A stretch of DNA of 64,000 nucleotides from JAJAZB01 sp964244295 (GCA_964244295.1 CAXTIG010000013.1:62001-126000), one strand, 5' to 3'. Counted from the stretch's first letter, positions 28,835 to 39,280 are shown. Numbers and translations: made by a program. Notes: a model not told the origin generated them from the letters alone.

Positions 28835-31800
28835 ATGAAACGCATCCTGGGCCTCGACCTGGGCGTGGCTTCCATCGGCTGGGCGTATTTGCTCCTCGAC
28901 GAAAGCCAACCCGACAACTCCTCCATTCTCAACGCCGGCGTTCGCATCGTTCCCCTCAGCACCGACGAAAACGACGAATTCACGAAGGGCAACGCCATCT
29001 CGAAAAACCGCGCGCGCACCCTCAAACGCAGCCTGCGGCGCGGTCAGCACCGGTACAAATTGCGCAAGCACCTGCTGCGGCAGGCGCTCGAACCGCTCGG
29101 CTTGCTGCCCGATGCGGCCCTGTTTGCCCTGCCCGCGCTGGACTTGTACGCCCTGCGCGATCGCGCCGTCCGCGAGCGCATCAGCCTGCCCGAACTGGGC
29201 CGGTTGTGGTTTCACCTCAACCAGAAACGCGGCTACCGCGACAGCCGCAAGGGCGGGCAGGCGGAAGAGGAAAAAGAGAGCGATTACCTCGGTAAAATCC
29301 GCGAACGGCACCGGCTGCTCCGGGCGCAGGGCCAGACCGTGGGCCAGCACCTCTACGACCTGGTGCAGGCCGACCCGCTCGCCCGGCTGAAGCAGCGCAT
29401 TTTTTACCGGCAGGATTACGAGGCGGAGTTCGACCAAATCTGGGAAACCCAGCAGCCGCACTACCCCGACGTATTGACCGGGGCGTTTCGCCGCCGGGTG
29501 CGTGATTTCATCATTTACTACCACCGCCCGCTGAAATCGCAGAAGGGCTTGGTGGGTGAATGCCAGTTTGAACGCCTGACGGTGACGGACAAAAAAACCG
29601 GCAAGACCCGTGAGATGGGCTACAAAGTAGCCCCCCGCAGTTCGCCGCTTTTTCAGGTGTGTCGGCTTTGGCAGGATGTAAACAAAGTCGATGTTTACCA
29701 TAAAAAAGTAACGCGTATTGCGCTCACGCTGGCCCAGAAACAGGACTTGTTCGAGTACCTGACGCACAACGTCCGCCTGAGCAAATCGGATTTACTCAAA
29801 CGCCTCGGCTACCTGGGCCGGGACTACACGGTGAACGTGGACAGTCACCTGACCGGCAACGTGACGCGGCTGAAACTGGCCGAGGCTTTTGAAAAAGCGG
29901 GCGTCAGCCGCCCGGATTTACTCGATTTCACTCTCCCGGTGCGGACGACTGAATTCACGGATCGCGAAACGGGCGAGGTCACGCAGTATCCCATCGTCGA
30001 TTCGGCCTGCGAGCGCCTGCCGCACTACCAACTCTGGCACCTGCTCCACTCGGAAGACCAGCCCACCCGCATCGCGGCGGTGCTGGAACGGAATTTCGGC
30101 TTTACGGCCGAACAGGCCCAGGTGGTTTCAAACGTGAGTTTGATTCAGGATTTCAGCAACCTCAGCGCCCGCGCCATCCGGCGCTTGATTCCGTACCTGC
30201 AACAGGGGATGCTGTACAGCGATGCCTGCGAAGCAGCGGGTTACAACCACTCCGCCAGCCTCACCACCGCCGAAAACGAGGCCCGGCCCCTGGCTGAACG
30301 GCTGACGATTTTACCCAAAAACAGCCTGCGCCAGCCCGTGGTCGAGAAAATCGTAAACCAGACCATCAACCTGGTGAACGCGATGCTGGCCGACCCGGAA
30401 CTGGGCCGCCCCGACGAAGTCCGGGTGGAACTGGCGCGGGAACTGAAGCAGAACATCAAGCAGCGCCAGAACACCCAGAAAAACATGGCCGAGCGCGAGC
30501 GCGACAACAAAAAATACATCGACATTTTGCAAAAAGAATACGGCCTCACCCGCGTCCCGCGCCGGATTCTGGAACGCTACCGGCTTTGGATCGAACAAAA
30601 CAAGCAATCGCCCTACACGGGGCGGCCCATCGAATTCGGGGAGGTGATCCGGGGCGGGGGGTACGACGTGGACCACATCATTCCGCAATCGCGGCTCTTC
30701 GACGATTCGCTGAACAACCGGGTGCTGGTGGAGCGGGAAGAAAACGACGCCAAAGGCGACCTGACGGCCTACGAGTTTATGCAGACCAAAGGCGCAGGGG
30801 CCTTGCAAGGCTACCTGGAGCGGGTGCAAAACTTCCCGAAAGGCAAAAGGGCCAAGTTGCTCACCCCCAGCGAAGGCTACGAATTCCCGGATGATTTTAT
30901 CGAGCGCCAACTCCGCCAAACGCAGTACATCACCAAAACCGTGAAGAGCTTGCTCGGCCAGGTATGCCGCACCGTGACCGTGACCAGCGGCACCGTGACC
31001 GACTACCTGCGCGAAACCTGGGGGCTGGAAGACGTGATGCAAAACCTCAACTTCGACGAGTACGAGCGGGCCGGGCGCGTGGAGGAAATCTGGGGAAAAG
31101 ATCAACACGGTAACCCGAAAAAATTCCTGCGCATCAAAGATTGGAGCAAGCGCGAAGACCACCGCCACCACGCCGTGGATTCCATCGTGATTGCCGCTAC
31201 CAGTCAAAGCATCATTCAAAAGCTGAACACCCTCAACGCCGACTACCAAACCCGGCGGCAGGTCTGGGAAAAAAGCCGCCGCTTTCCGCTGCCCTGGCCC
31301 ACGTTTATCGTCGAAGCCTACCGGGCCATCGACGGCATCCTGGTGTCGTTCAAAGCCGGGAAGCGCGTAGCGGTGCGGAGCAAAAACAAGAAAACCGGGC
31401 AGGTGACGATCGCTCCGCGTGGGTTTCTGCACAAAGAAACCGTGTACGGGCGCATCAATTTTCACGGCTCGGAAAGTGAGTTTCAGGACGATTATTTCGT
31501 ACCGCTCACGCCGCGTTTCAACCCCGCCCTGCTGCCGAACGTGACCAAGCCGCACATCCGGCAACTCCTCGCCGAACGCCTGGCCCAATTTGGCAACGAC
31601 CCGAAAAAAGCCTTCTCGAAACTCGACCAGAATCCCATTTGGTTCGATGCCGCCCAAACCCGGCAATTGGTGAAGGTGCCGGTGTACCAGACGGAATTTG
31701 TGGTGCGCTACACCCTCGACGGCAATTTCAAAGCCGCCGACGCCGAGTACATCGTGGACGAAGGCGTGAAGCGCGTGGTGAAAGAGCGGCTCGCGCGCTT

Positions 31801-32497
31801 TGGCAACGACCCGAAAAAAGCCTTCCGGGAAGAGGCCGGCCTGATTTGGATGAATGAAGCGAAAGGCATTTGCGTGAAGTCGGTGCGCTGTCGGTCGGGG
31901 TACAACGACCTTGAGCCTCTGCACGTATCGGTAGAAGGCAAAACGCTACCGAATCATGCCCGTCGGATGAATCCTGACGCGCAACCCGTTGATTTCGTTG
32001 TAACACGTAACAACCACCATCTTGCTGTTTATCGGGGAACCGATGGAAAGTTACGCGACGAAATGGTGACTTTGTGGACTGCCGTTGAACGCAAACAGCA
32101 AGATTTACCCATCATTTGGCAGCACCATCCTGAGTTGGGCGAGTTGGTTATTTCGCTGCAATTAAACGAACTCTTTGTTTTCAACCTGACCAGCGAAGAA
32201 TTGGACGAGGCGGTTGCCAACGAAAACCACCGACTTATTGGAAAGAATCTTTTCCGGGTTCAGAAAATGACGAAAAAGGCTTCGGGGGGCCTTGACCTTT
32301 ATTTCCGACGCCATACGGAAACATCGGTTAGTGACGAGGCTCCCAAAAAGTCTGAAGAGTCTGGCGAAGAAACAGAATCAGGGGAAACGCTTTCCAGACG
32401 TTTAGGAAAAGTGATCATCGTAAAAAGTTTGGCTAATCTAACCGGCATCAAAGTCCGCCTCGATACGTTAGGTCGAATTACACGAGTCGGCGCGTAA
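28835..32497 (+). CDS. cas9: Cas9 endonuclease, type II-C
   Basis: 1220 residues; an RNA-guided double-strand DNA nuclease that uses crRNA and tracrRNA. RuvC-I has D8 (GLDLGVASIGWA), followed by an arginine-rich bridge helix (60-85). RuvC-II has E532 (VRVELARE). The HNH domain spans about 600-650 with H614 (DVDHIIPQS) and N637. RuvC-III has H779 and D782 (HHAVDS). All catalytic residues are present. The REC lobe covers about 90-500. The C-terminal region has an unusual tandem duplication: RLAQFGNDPKKAF (915-927) and RLARFGNDPKKAF (986-998). From about nt 31,900 onward codon use becomes more AT-rich, suggesting a mosaic PAM-interacting domain. It is followed by cas1 after 135 bp; neither cas4 nor csn2 is present. 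Confidence 0.97.
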   Translation: MKRILGLDLGVASIGWAYLLLDESQPDNSSILNAGVRIVPLSTDENDEFTKGNAISKNRARTLKRSLRRGQHRYKLRKHLLRQALEPLGLLPDAALFALPALDLYALRDRAVRERISLPELGRLWFHLNQKRGYRDSRKGGQAEEEKESDYLGKIRERHRLLRAQGQTVGQHLYDLVQADPLARLKQRIFYRQDYEAEFDQIWETQQPHYPDVLTGAFRRRVRDFIIYYHRPLKSQKGLVGECQFERLTVTDKKTGKTREMGYKVAPRSSPLFQVCRLWQDVNKVDVYHKKVTRIALTLAQKQDLFEYLTHNVRLSKSDLLKRLGYLGRDYTVNVDSHLTGNVTRLKLAEAFEKAGVSRPDLLDFTLPVRTTEFTDRETGEVTQYPIVDSACERLPHYQLWHLLHSEDQPTRIAAVLERNFGFTAEQAQVVSNVSLIQDFSNLSARAIRRLIPYLQQGMLYSDACEAAGYNHSASLTTAENEARPLAERLTILPKNSLRQPVVEKIVNQTINLVNAMLADPELGRPDEVRVELARELKQNIKQRQNTQKNMAERERDNKKYIDILQKEYGLTRVPRRILERYRLWIEQNKQSPYTGRPIEFGEVIRGGGYDVDHIIPQSRLFDDSLNNRVLVEREENDAKGDLTAYEFMQTKGAGALQGYLERVQNFPKGKRAKLLTPSEGYEFPDDFIERQLRQTQYITKTVKSLLGQVCRTVTVTSGTVTDYLRETWGLEDVMQNLNFDEYERAGRVEEIWGKDQHGNPKKFLRIKDWSKREDHRHHAVDSIVIAATSQSIIQKLNTLNADYQTRRQVWEKSRRFPLPWPTFIVEAYRAIDGILVSFKAGKRVAVRSKNKKTGQVTIAPRGFLHKETVYGRINFHGSESEFQDDYFVPLTPRFNPALLPNVTKPHIRQLLAERLAQFGNDPKKAFSKLDQNPIWFDAAQTRQLVKVPVYQTEFVVRYTLDGNFKAADAEYIVDEGVKRVVKERLARFGNDPKKAFREEAGLIWMNEAKGICVKSVRCRSGYNDLEPLHVSVEGKTLPNHARRMNPDAQPVDFVVTRNNHHLAVYRGTDGKLRDEMVTLWTAVERKQQDLPIIWQHHPELGELVISLQLNELFVFNLTSEELDEAVANENHRLIGKNLFRVQKMTKKASGGLDLYFRRHTETSVSDEAPKKSEESGEETESGETLSRRLGKVIIVKSLANLTGIKVRLDTLGRITRVGA

Positions 32498-32632
32498 CCG
32501 CACGAAACGTGCCAGGTTTGTAGATTGAGCATTTTTACCCAAGAAAACGCCGCTTTTCGTTAGCAACCAGTTCCGAAAAAAAGGGTACGTTCTTTGCGGA
32601 TGGAGTAGGCTGTAACGCTCCCTTTCTCCGTC

Positions 32633-33544
32633 ATGCTCAAGCGTACCCTTTACTTTGGTTCTCCGGCGTACCTCTCCTTTCGCGCTGCCCAACTCATCAT
32701 CAACCTGCCCAACGCCCAGGGCCACGACACCCGCAGCGGCTTGAACACCGTGCCGGTGGAAGACATCGCCCTGGTGATTCTCGACAATCAGCAGTTGACC
32801 ATCAGCCACGGCCTGCTCACGGCCCTGCTCGAAAACAACGTGGCCGTGGTGCAGTGCAACGCCACCCACCACCCGGCGGGACTGCTGCTTCCCCTCGACG
32901 GGCACGACACCCAGGCCGAGCGGTTCCGGATTCAGGTCGACGCGACCCAGCCCCTGCGCAAGCAACTCTGGCAGCAAACCGTGCAGGCCAAAATCCTGAA
33001 CCAGGCCGCCCTGCTCAAGCAGCGAAAGCAACTCACCGACCCACTCGTCCGCTGGGCCGACCAGGTAAAATCGGGTGACCCGACCAACGTGGAGGCCCGC
33101 GCGGCGGTGTACTACTGGCCCCTGGTATTTCCGATTGCCCCGGCTTTTCGCCGTCAGCGCGAAGGCGAGCCGCCCAACAACCTGCTCAACTACGGCTACG
33201 CTATTTTGCGGGCTATTGCCGCGAGGGCGTTGGTGGGATCGGGGTTGTTGCCCACGTTTGGCATTCACCATACCAACCGCTACAACGCCTACGCCCTGGC
33301 CGACGACGTGATGGAACCCTACCGCCCCTACGTGGACGCGCTGGTGTGCGAAATCGTGAAAGATACCGCCGACTACACCGAGCTAACCCGCGACCTGAAG
33401 GCCCGGCTCCTGGGCATTGCCAGTACCGACGTCATGATCAAAGACGAGCGCAGCCCGCTGATGGTGGCGATGAGCCGCACGACGGCCTCGCTGTTCCGGT
33501 GTCTGGAGGGAAGTCAGCGAAAAATTCTCTACCCGGAACTCTGA
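32633..33544 (+). CDS. cas1: CRISPR integrase Cas1, type II
   Basis: 303 residues. With Cas2 it inserts new spacers at the leader end of the array. The expected metal-binding residues are E154 (TNVEARAAVYYW), H213 (GIHHTNRYNAY) and E228 (DDVMEPYRPYVD). The length is typical for type II Cas1. It starts 135 bp after cas9 and is followed by cas2 after 3 bp, so all three are probably co-transcribed. Confidence 0.97.
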   Translation: MLKRTLYFGSPAYLSFRAAQLIINLPNAQGHDTRSGLNTVPVEDIALVILDNQQLTISHGLLTALLENNVAVVQCNATHHPAGLLLPLDGHDTQAERFRIQVDATQPLRKQLWQQTVQAKILNQAALLKQRKQLTDPLVRWADQVKSGDPTNVEARAAVYYWPLVFPIAPAFRRQREGEPPNNLLNYGYAILRAIAARALVGSGLLPTFGIHHTNRYNAYALADDVMEPYRPYVDALVCEIVKDTADYTELTRDLKARLLGIASTDVMIKDERSPLMVAMSRTTASLFRCLEGSQRKILYPEL

Positions 33545-33547
33545 GCC

Positions 33548-33910
33548 ATGCCCCGCCCCAAAGACGATTACCTCACCTTCGACCGCATCAACGCTTACCG
33601 AATCATGTGGGTACTGGTTTTTTTCGACTTGCCGACCGACACCAAAAAGGAGAAGCGGGTGTACCAGCAGTTTCGGAAGAAACTGCTCGAAGACGGTTTC
33701 ACCATGTTTCAGTTTTCGATCTACCTCCGCCACTGCGCCAGCCGCGAAAACGCCGACGTTCACATCAAGCGGGTGAAAAAGTGGTTGCCCGAAAAAGGCC
33801 ACGTCGGAATCTTATGCATTACCGACAAACAATTCGGCATGATGGAAATTTTCTACGGCTGCGAACTGGCCCGACCGCCGACCATGCCCCAGCAACTCGA
33901 ACTGTTTTAA
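33548..33910 (+). CDS. cas2: CRISPR adaptation protein Cas2
   Basis: 120 residues. It has the ferredoxin-like Cas2 core with D27 in VFFDLPTDTKKEKR, and the FTMFQFSIYLRHC strand typical of type II Cas2. The extra N-terminal stretch (MPRPKDDYLTFDRINAYR) is common in Bacteroidota. It forms the Cas1-Cas2 complex and ends the cas operon, followed at once by a terminator. Confidence 0.95.
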   Translation: MPRPKDDYLTFDRINAYRIMWVLVFFDLPTDTKKEKRVYQQFRKKLLEDGFTMFQFSIYLRHCASRENADVHIKRVKKWLPEKGHVGILCITDKQFGMMEIFYGCELARPPTMPQQLELF

Positions 33911-33913
33911 ACC

Positions 33914-33951
33914 AAAAATGCCCGACCGTCGGAAGACAGTCGGGCATTTTT
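33914..33951 (+). terminator. Terminator of the cas operon
   Basis: 13-bp perfect arms (AAAAATGCCCGAC and complement) with a 12-nt loop and T tail, starting 4 bp past the cas2 stop. Symmetrical A/T flanks let it also stop array transcripts from the other strand. Confidence 0.85.
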
Positions 33952-35840
33952 GTGAAGATTTTTGCTTTCTAAAATCACGCACAATAACCTGTTTGTCAGC
34001 GGAATAAGCCATGTCCTATTGTGCGCAATATCTTCAAAGAACAAATTGAAAGCAACTCACAACAATGCCGTCGAAGTCGAGGCAGAGCAAACCATTGTGC
34101 GCAATATCTTCAAAGAACAAATTGAAAGCAACTCACAACACGACCAGGTGGAACTGGAATACTCGCCCAATTGTGCGCAATATCTTCAAAGAACAAATTG
34201 AAAGCAACTCACAACATTTCGGAGGCGAGGGCGGCGATGAGTTGGATTGTGCGCAATATCTTCAAAGAACAAATTGAAAGCAACTCACAACCCGAAACAC
34301 ATGACGCTGGAGGGGATGCGCATTGTGCGCAATATCTTCAAAGAACAAATTGAAAGCAACTCACAACAGGCCCGTTTGACAGCCGAATCACATTTCGGAT
34401 TGTGCGCAATATCTTCAAAGAACAAATTGAAAGCAACTCACAACCGCCCGCCGACCCGACCGCCGTGTTCATCAATTGTGCGCAATATCTTCAAAGAACA
34501 AATTGAAAGCAACTCACAACCATACCCCCGATAGTTATCTCCGCCATCCAATTGTGCGCAATATCTTCAAAGAACAAATTGAAAGCAACTCACAACTCCC
34601 GTTGCCGGGCTTCGATGAGGCCCTTTATTGTGCGCAATATCTTCAAAGAACAAATTGAAAGCAACTCACAACCACTGCCATTTTGCCTGGCAGAACGGCC
34701 CGGATTGTGCGCAATATCTTCAAAGAACAAATTGAAAGCAACTCACAACCGAACGGGAATTGCTAGCTGAAGTAACCAATTGTGCGCAATATCTTCAAAG
34801 AACAAATTGAAAGCAACTCACAACTTGCCTGTCATTGACTGCGGGGCATTGTCATTGTGCGCAATATCTTCAAAGAACAAATTGAAAGCAACTCACAACA
34901 GATCGGAATACGTGTAGGCTCCGAAAATGATTGTGCGCAATATCTTCAAAGAACAAATTGAAAGCAACTCACAACCATTTTCCAATCCGTTGCCGAGCGG
35001 CTCAGGATTGTGCGCAATATCTTCAAAGAACAAATTGAAAGCAACTCACAACCCGCGCCAGGATTGGAGCATGTGGCGAAGGATTGTGCGCAATATCTTC
35101 AAAGAACAAATTGAAAGCAACTCACAACTATGTTGGTGGCCGATGCCGTACCAATTAATTGTGCGCAATATCTTCAAAGAACAAATTGAAAGCAACTCAC
35201 AACCGGCATAAATGCCCCGTCGTGATTAGTAAATTGTGCGCAATATCTTCAAAGAACAAATTGAAAGCAACTCACAACCGCCTTCCCAAATGTTCCGCCC
35301 CTTGATCGATTGTGCGCAATATCTTCAAAGAACAAATTGAAAGCAACTCACAACAACGGTAGCGTTCACGCGCCGGGGCAAGCCATTGTGCGCAATATCT
35401 TCAAAGAACAAATTGAAAGCAACTCACAACGCCGCTGAAATTCAGGGCTGGGGCTTCGAAATTGTGCGCAATATCTTCAAAGAACAAATTGAAAGCAACT
35501 CACAACAAGAAGCCGCCGGTCGTCAAACCAACCCCCATTGTGCGCAATATCTTCAAAGAACAAATTGAAAGCAACTCACAACGCCGTTGAGTACCCGCAC
35601 CTGCTGGAGGTGATTGTGCGCAATATCTTCAAAGAACAAATTGAAAGCAACTCACAACGATCGCGCTGATGGGTGGCGCGACCCTCGTATTGTGCGCAAT
35701 ATCTTCAAAGAACAAATTGAAAGCAACTCACAACTACGACGGTACGATTGCCACCCTGAAAAGTATTGTGCGCAATATCTTCAAAGAACAAATTGAAAGC
35801 AACTCACAACCCGCCGGTGGCCTTCACGCTACCCCCATCA

Positions 35841-36372
35841 ATTGTGCGCAATATCTTCAAAGAACAAATTGAAAGCAACTCACAACCCCGACCGTTTCGA
35901 CTTCCACGTCGCCGGTATTGTGCGCAATATCTTCAAAGAACAAATTGAAAGCAACTCACAACCCGGAAGCGACGTTCAGTGTCCAGGGGTTGGATTGTGC
36001 GCAATATCTTCAAAGAACAAATTGAAAGCAACTCACAACCCAGCGGCTATGTTGCGCTCCTCCAAAAGATTGTGCGCAATATCTTCAAAGAACAAATTGA
36101 AAGCAACTCACAACCTCGTTTTCTTCCACCCATACCTTTTCCGTATTGTGCGCAATATCTTCAAAGAACAAATTGAAAGCAACTCACAACCTGCGCGGGG
36201 CCGTCAAACGCGCCTGCTCCATTGTGCGCAATATCTTCAAAGAACAAATTGAAAGCAACTCACAACGTACTCGATTTCCAGCCCCGCCGCCGTGTTATTG
36301 TGCGCAATATCTTCAAAGAACAAATTGAAAGCAACTCACAACCTGGCGCTACGCCTTTCCGTTGGCCCCCGC
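35841..36372 (-). repeat. Seven-unit spacer block, copy 1
   Basis: 532 bp, seven repeat-spacer units, present again at 36904..37435 with the same spacers in the same order. Confidence 0.93.
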
Positions 36373-36903
36373 ATTGTGCGCAATATCTTCAAAGAACAAA
36401 TTGAAAGCAACTCACAACGATGCCCTCCCAGGCGTCCGCCCAGCGCGTGATTGTGCGCAATATCTTCAAAGAACAAATTGAAAGCAACTCACAACCCGTT
36501 ACTTTGTTCTCCATTTCATTCGGGATTGTGCGCAATATCTTCAAAGAACAAATTGAAAGCAACTCACAACGTTCTGATTCGCAACCTCAAACGCAAGTAA
36601 TTGTGCGCAATATCTTCAAAGAACAAATTGAAAGCAACTCACAACAGGCCACCGGGTTTGGTCACCGTCAGCACAATTGTGCGCAATATCTTCAAAGAAC
36701 AAATTGAAAGCAACTCACAACTTTTTTCTGCTGATCTGTTATGGCTTTTTCATTGTGCGCAATATCTTCAAAGAACAAATTGAAAGCAACTCACAACTTC
36801 GTTTTGCGTGGCCTGGCAGTTGGTGATATTGTGCGCAATATCTTCAAAGAACAAATTGAAAGCAACTCACAACCGGGTTGGGGCGGGCAAGCAGCACCGC
36901 CCC

Positions 36904-37435
36904 ATTGTGCGCAATATCTTCAAAGAACAAATTGAAAGCAACTCACAACCCCGACCGTTTCGACTTCCACGTCGCCGGTATTGTGCGCAATATCTTCAAA
37001 GAACAAATTGAAAGCAACTCACAACCCGGAAGCGACGTTCAGTGTCCAGGGGTTGGATTGTGCGCAATATCTTCAAAGAACAAATTGAAAGCAACTCACA
37101 ACCCAGCGGCTATGTTGCGCTCCTCCAAAAGATTGTGCGCAATATCTTCAAAGAACAAATTGAAAGCAACTCACAACCTCGTTTTCTTCCACCCATACCT
37201 TTTCCGTATTGTGCGCAATATCTTCAAAGAACAAATTGAAAGCAACTCACAACCTGCGCGGGGCCGTCAAACGCGCCTGCTCCATTGTGCGCAATATCTT
37301 CAAAGAACAAATTGAAAGCAACTCACAACGTACTCGATTTCCAGCCCCGCCGCCGTGTTATTGTGCGCAATATCTTCAAAGAACAAATTGAAAGCAACTC
37401 ACAACCTGGCGCTACGCCTTTCCGTTGGCCCCCGC
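36904..37435 (-). repeat. Seven-unit spacer block, copy 2
   Basis: Second copy of 35841..36372; seven other units lie between the copies. Confidence 0.93.
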
Positions 37436-37944
37436 ATTGTGCGCAATATCTTCAAAGAACAAATTGAAAGCAACTCACAACAACGTCTACAACGACAACT
37501 TCGCCGGTCGGATTGTGCGCAATATCTTCAAAGAACAAATTGAAAGCAACTCACAACAGGCCTTGACCGCTTTGCCCACGGAGGGATATTGTGCGCAATA
37601 TCTTCAAAGAACAAATTGAAAGCAACTCACAACCAGGCCACGCAATGCCAGCCGGGCAAGTCATTGTGCGCAATATCTTCAAAGAACAAATTGAAAGCAA
37701 CTCACAACCAGGCCACGCAATGCCAGCCGGGCAAGTCGATTGTGCGCAATATCTTCAAAGAACAAATTGAAAGCAACTCACAACTCGCCCAAAGCGGTTG
37801 AGGACTTGGAATACATTGTGCGCAATATCTTCAAAGAACAAATTGAAAGCAACTCACAACCCGCGCCGGGCCGGGTGGACAGCCCGCGCCATTGTGCGCA
37901 ATATCTTCAAAGAACAAATTGAAAGCAACTCACTTTGTTTCTGA

Positions 37945-37975
37945 AAAACTTAAAAAAATGACGGCTAAAATCAAA
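37945..37975 (-). promoter_or_regulatory. Candidate leader promoter of the array
   Basis: On the minus strand TTTG (37975..37972) is followed 19 bp later by TAAGTTTT (37952..37945), near the TTTG / TAnnTTTG pattern. A transcript would enter the array at its right-hand repeat. The upstream element touches the clpX terminator. Confidence 0.45.
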
Positions 37976-38011
37976 AAGCCCCGCGTTGCAAACCAGCAAC
38001 GCGGGGCTTTT
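37974..38011 (-). terminator. clpX terminator
   Basis: 16-bp perfect arms (AAAAGCCCCGCGTTGC and complement) with a 6-nt loop, 34-71 bp past the clpX stop. It separates clpX transcription from the CRISPR array. Confidence 0.88.
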
Positions 38012-38044
38012 CCTGTCTCCTGTCTCTCACTTCCTGCCTCTCCC

Positions 38045-39280
38045 CTATGCCACCCGCTTCATCTGGTGAAACGCCGAGCGCTCGAATTTCTCGCGGGCGT
38101 AGAGCAGCGTGATGCTGAAGGTTTTAGTGTCGGTTTCCGAAGGGATTTCAAACATGGCGTCGGTCATGATGGCCTCGCAGATGGAGCGCAGGCCGCGCGC
38201 ACCGAGTTTGTAGGAAAACGCCTGCTCGACGATGTAATCGAGGGCGTCGTCATCGAAGTCGAGGTCCACGCCTTCCATGCGGAACAGCTTGCCGTACTGC
38301 TTGGTGAGGGCGTTTTTCGGCTCGGTCAGGATGTTGCGCAGGGTGGGGATGTCGAGCGGTTCGAGGTGGGTGATGGCGGGCAGGCGGCCCAGGAGTTCGG
38401 GAATCAGCCCGAACGATTTCAAATCCTGCGCCGTGACGTACTTCAGGAGTTGTTCTTTTTCAAAAGCCCGGTGGTAGCTGTCGTCGTTGCTGAAACCGAT
38501 GGGCCGGGTGTTGATGCGCTTGGCGATGTGCCGGGTGATGCCGTCGAAAGCCCCGCCACACACGAAGAGGATGTTTTCGGTGTTGACGGCGATGAGTTTC
38601 TGGTCGGGGTGCTTGCGGCCCCCTTGCGGCGGCACGTTCACCACCGAGCCTTCGAGGAGTTTCAACAGCGCCTGCTGGACGCCCTCGCCGCTCACGTCGC
38701 GGGTGATGCTGGGGTTGTCGGACTTGCGGGCAATTTTGTCAATTTCGTCGATGTACACGATGCCGCGTTCGGCGGCGGCTACGTCGAAGTCGGCGGCCTG
38801 GAGCAGGCGGGTCAGGATGCTTTCCACGTCTTCGCCCACGTAACCCGCCTCGGTAATCACCGTCGCGTCGGCGATGCAAAAGGGCACCTGGAGGATTTTG
38901 GCGATGGTGCGGGCGAGGTAGGTTTTCCCGGTACCGGTTTCGCCCACCATGATGATGTTCGATTTTTCAATCGTCACGTCGTCGTCCGACTTAGGCTGCG
39001 TCAACCGCTTGTAGTGGTTGTACACGGCCACGGCCATCACCTTTTTGGCGTCGTTTTGACCCACCACGTACTGGTCGAGAAAGCGCTTCATCTCCACCGG
39101 CTTCACCAGTTTGAAGGGTTTCTGAACCGTTTTTTTCTTTTTCTGGGGGTTCAGTTCTTCCTGCACCACCTGGTAACCCTGCTCGATGCAGAAGTTGCAG
39201 ATGTGGGCGTTCATGCCCGAAAGCAGGATGTCGACCTCGTTTTTTTTACGTCCGCAGAACGAGCAGGATAATTGGGCCAT
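38045..39280 (-). CDS. clpX: ATP-dependent Clp protease unfoldase subunit ClpX
   Basis: 411 residues from the start at 39280 (MAQLSCSFCG); the frame extends 34 codons upstream without family support. It unfolds substrates and feeds them to ClpP. The N-terminal zinc domain has C6, C9, C28 and C31. AAA+ motifs are Walker A (GETGTGKT) and Walker B (IVYIDEIDK), with the GYVGEDVE pore loop. The C-terminal Clp-specific domain is complete. It lies after clpP on the same strand with 296 bp between them. Confidence 0.97.
   Translation of the reverse strand: MAQLSCSFCGRKKNEVDILLSGMNAHICNFCIEQGYQVVQEELNPQKKKKTVQKPFKLVKPVEMKRFLDQYVVGQNDAKKVMAVAVYNHYKRLTQPKSDDDVTIEKSNIIMVGETGTGKTYLARTIAKILQVPFCIADATVITEAGYVGEDVESILTRLLQAADFDVAAAERGIVYIDEIDKIARKSDNPSITRDVSGEGVQQALLKLLEGSVVNVPPQGGRKHPDQKLIAVNTENILFVCGGAFDGITRHIAKRINTRPIGFSNDDSYHRAFEKEQLLKYVTAQDLKSFGLIPELLGRLPAITHLEPLDIPTLRNILTEPKNALTKQYGKLFRMEGVDLDFDDDALDYIVEQAFSYKLGARGLRSICEAIMTDAMFEIPSETDTKTFSITLLYAREKFERSAFHQMKRVA

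Larger units (their letters stand above)
34018..37936 (-). CRISPR. CRISPR array, 52 repeats and 51 spacers
   Basis: The repeat is 46 nt. In the inferred crRNA sense (minus strand) it begins GTTGTGAGTTGCTTTC and ends GATATTGCGCACAAT, like other type II-C repeats. Spacers are 29-31 nt, mostly 30, giving a period near 76. By my count repeats start at 34018 and end with the one at 37891..37936. All look identical except the last at the right, where its final three bases on the plus strand are TTT rather than AAC. One block of seven repeat-spacer units occurs twice, and two adjacent spacers near the right end are the same, leaving about 43 distinct spacers. ORFs of about 60 codons across the array are repeat translations and not genes. 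Confidence 0.98.

Noticed and set aside
30311..31924. 537-codon minus-strand ORF
   Set aside because: It is antisense to cas9, which has all catalytic motifs.
28835..33910. Type II-A or II-B CRISPR subtype
   Set aside because: Neither csn2 nor cas4 is present; the operon is cas9-cas1-cas2 only, which is type II-C.
34065..37922. Many 60-145-codon plus-strand ORFs repeating CAISSKNKLKATHN and IVRNIFKEQIESNSQ
   Set aside because: They are translations of the CRISPR repeats in two frames; there is no protein gene.
34018..37936. Self-targeting spacers
   Set aside because: I did not find a spacer clearly matching another part of the window by eye, but I could not search systematically, so I make no claim.
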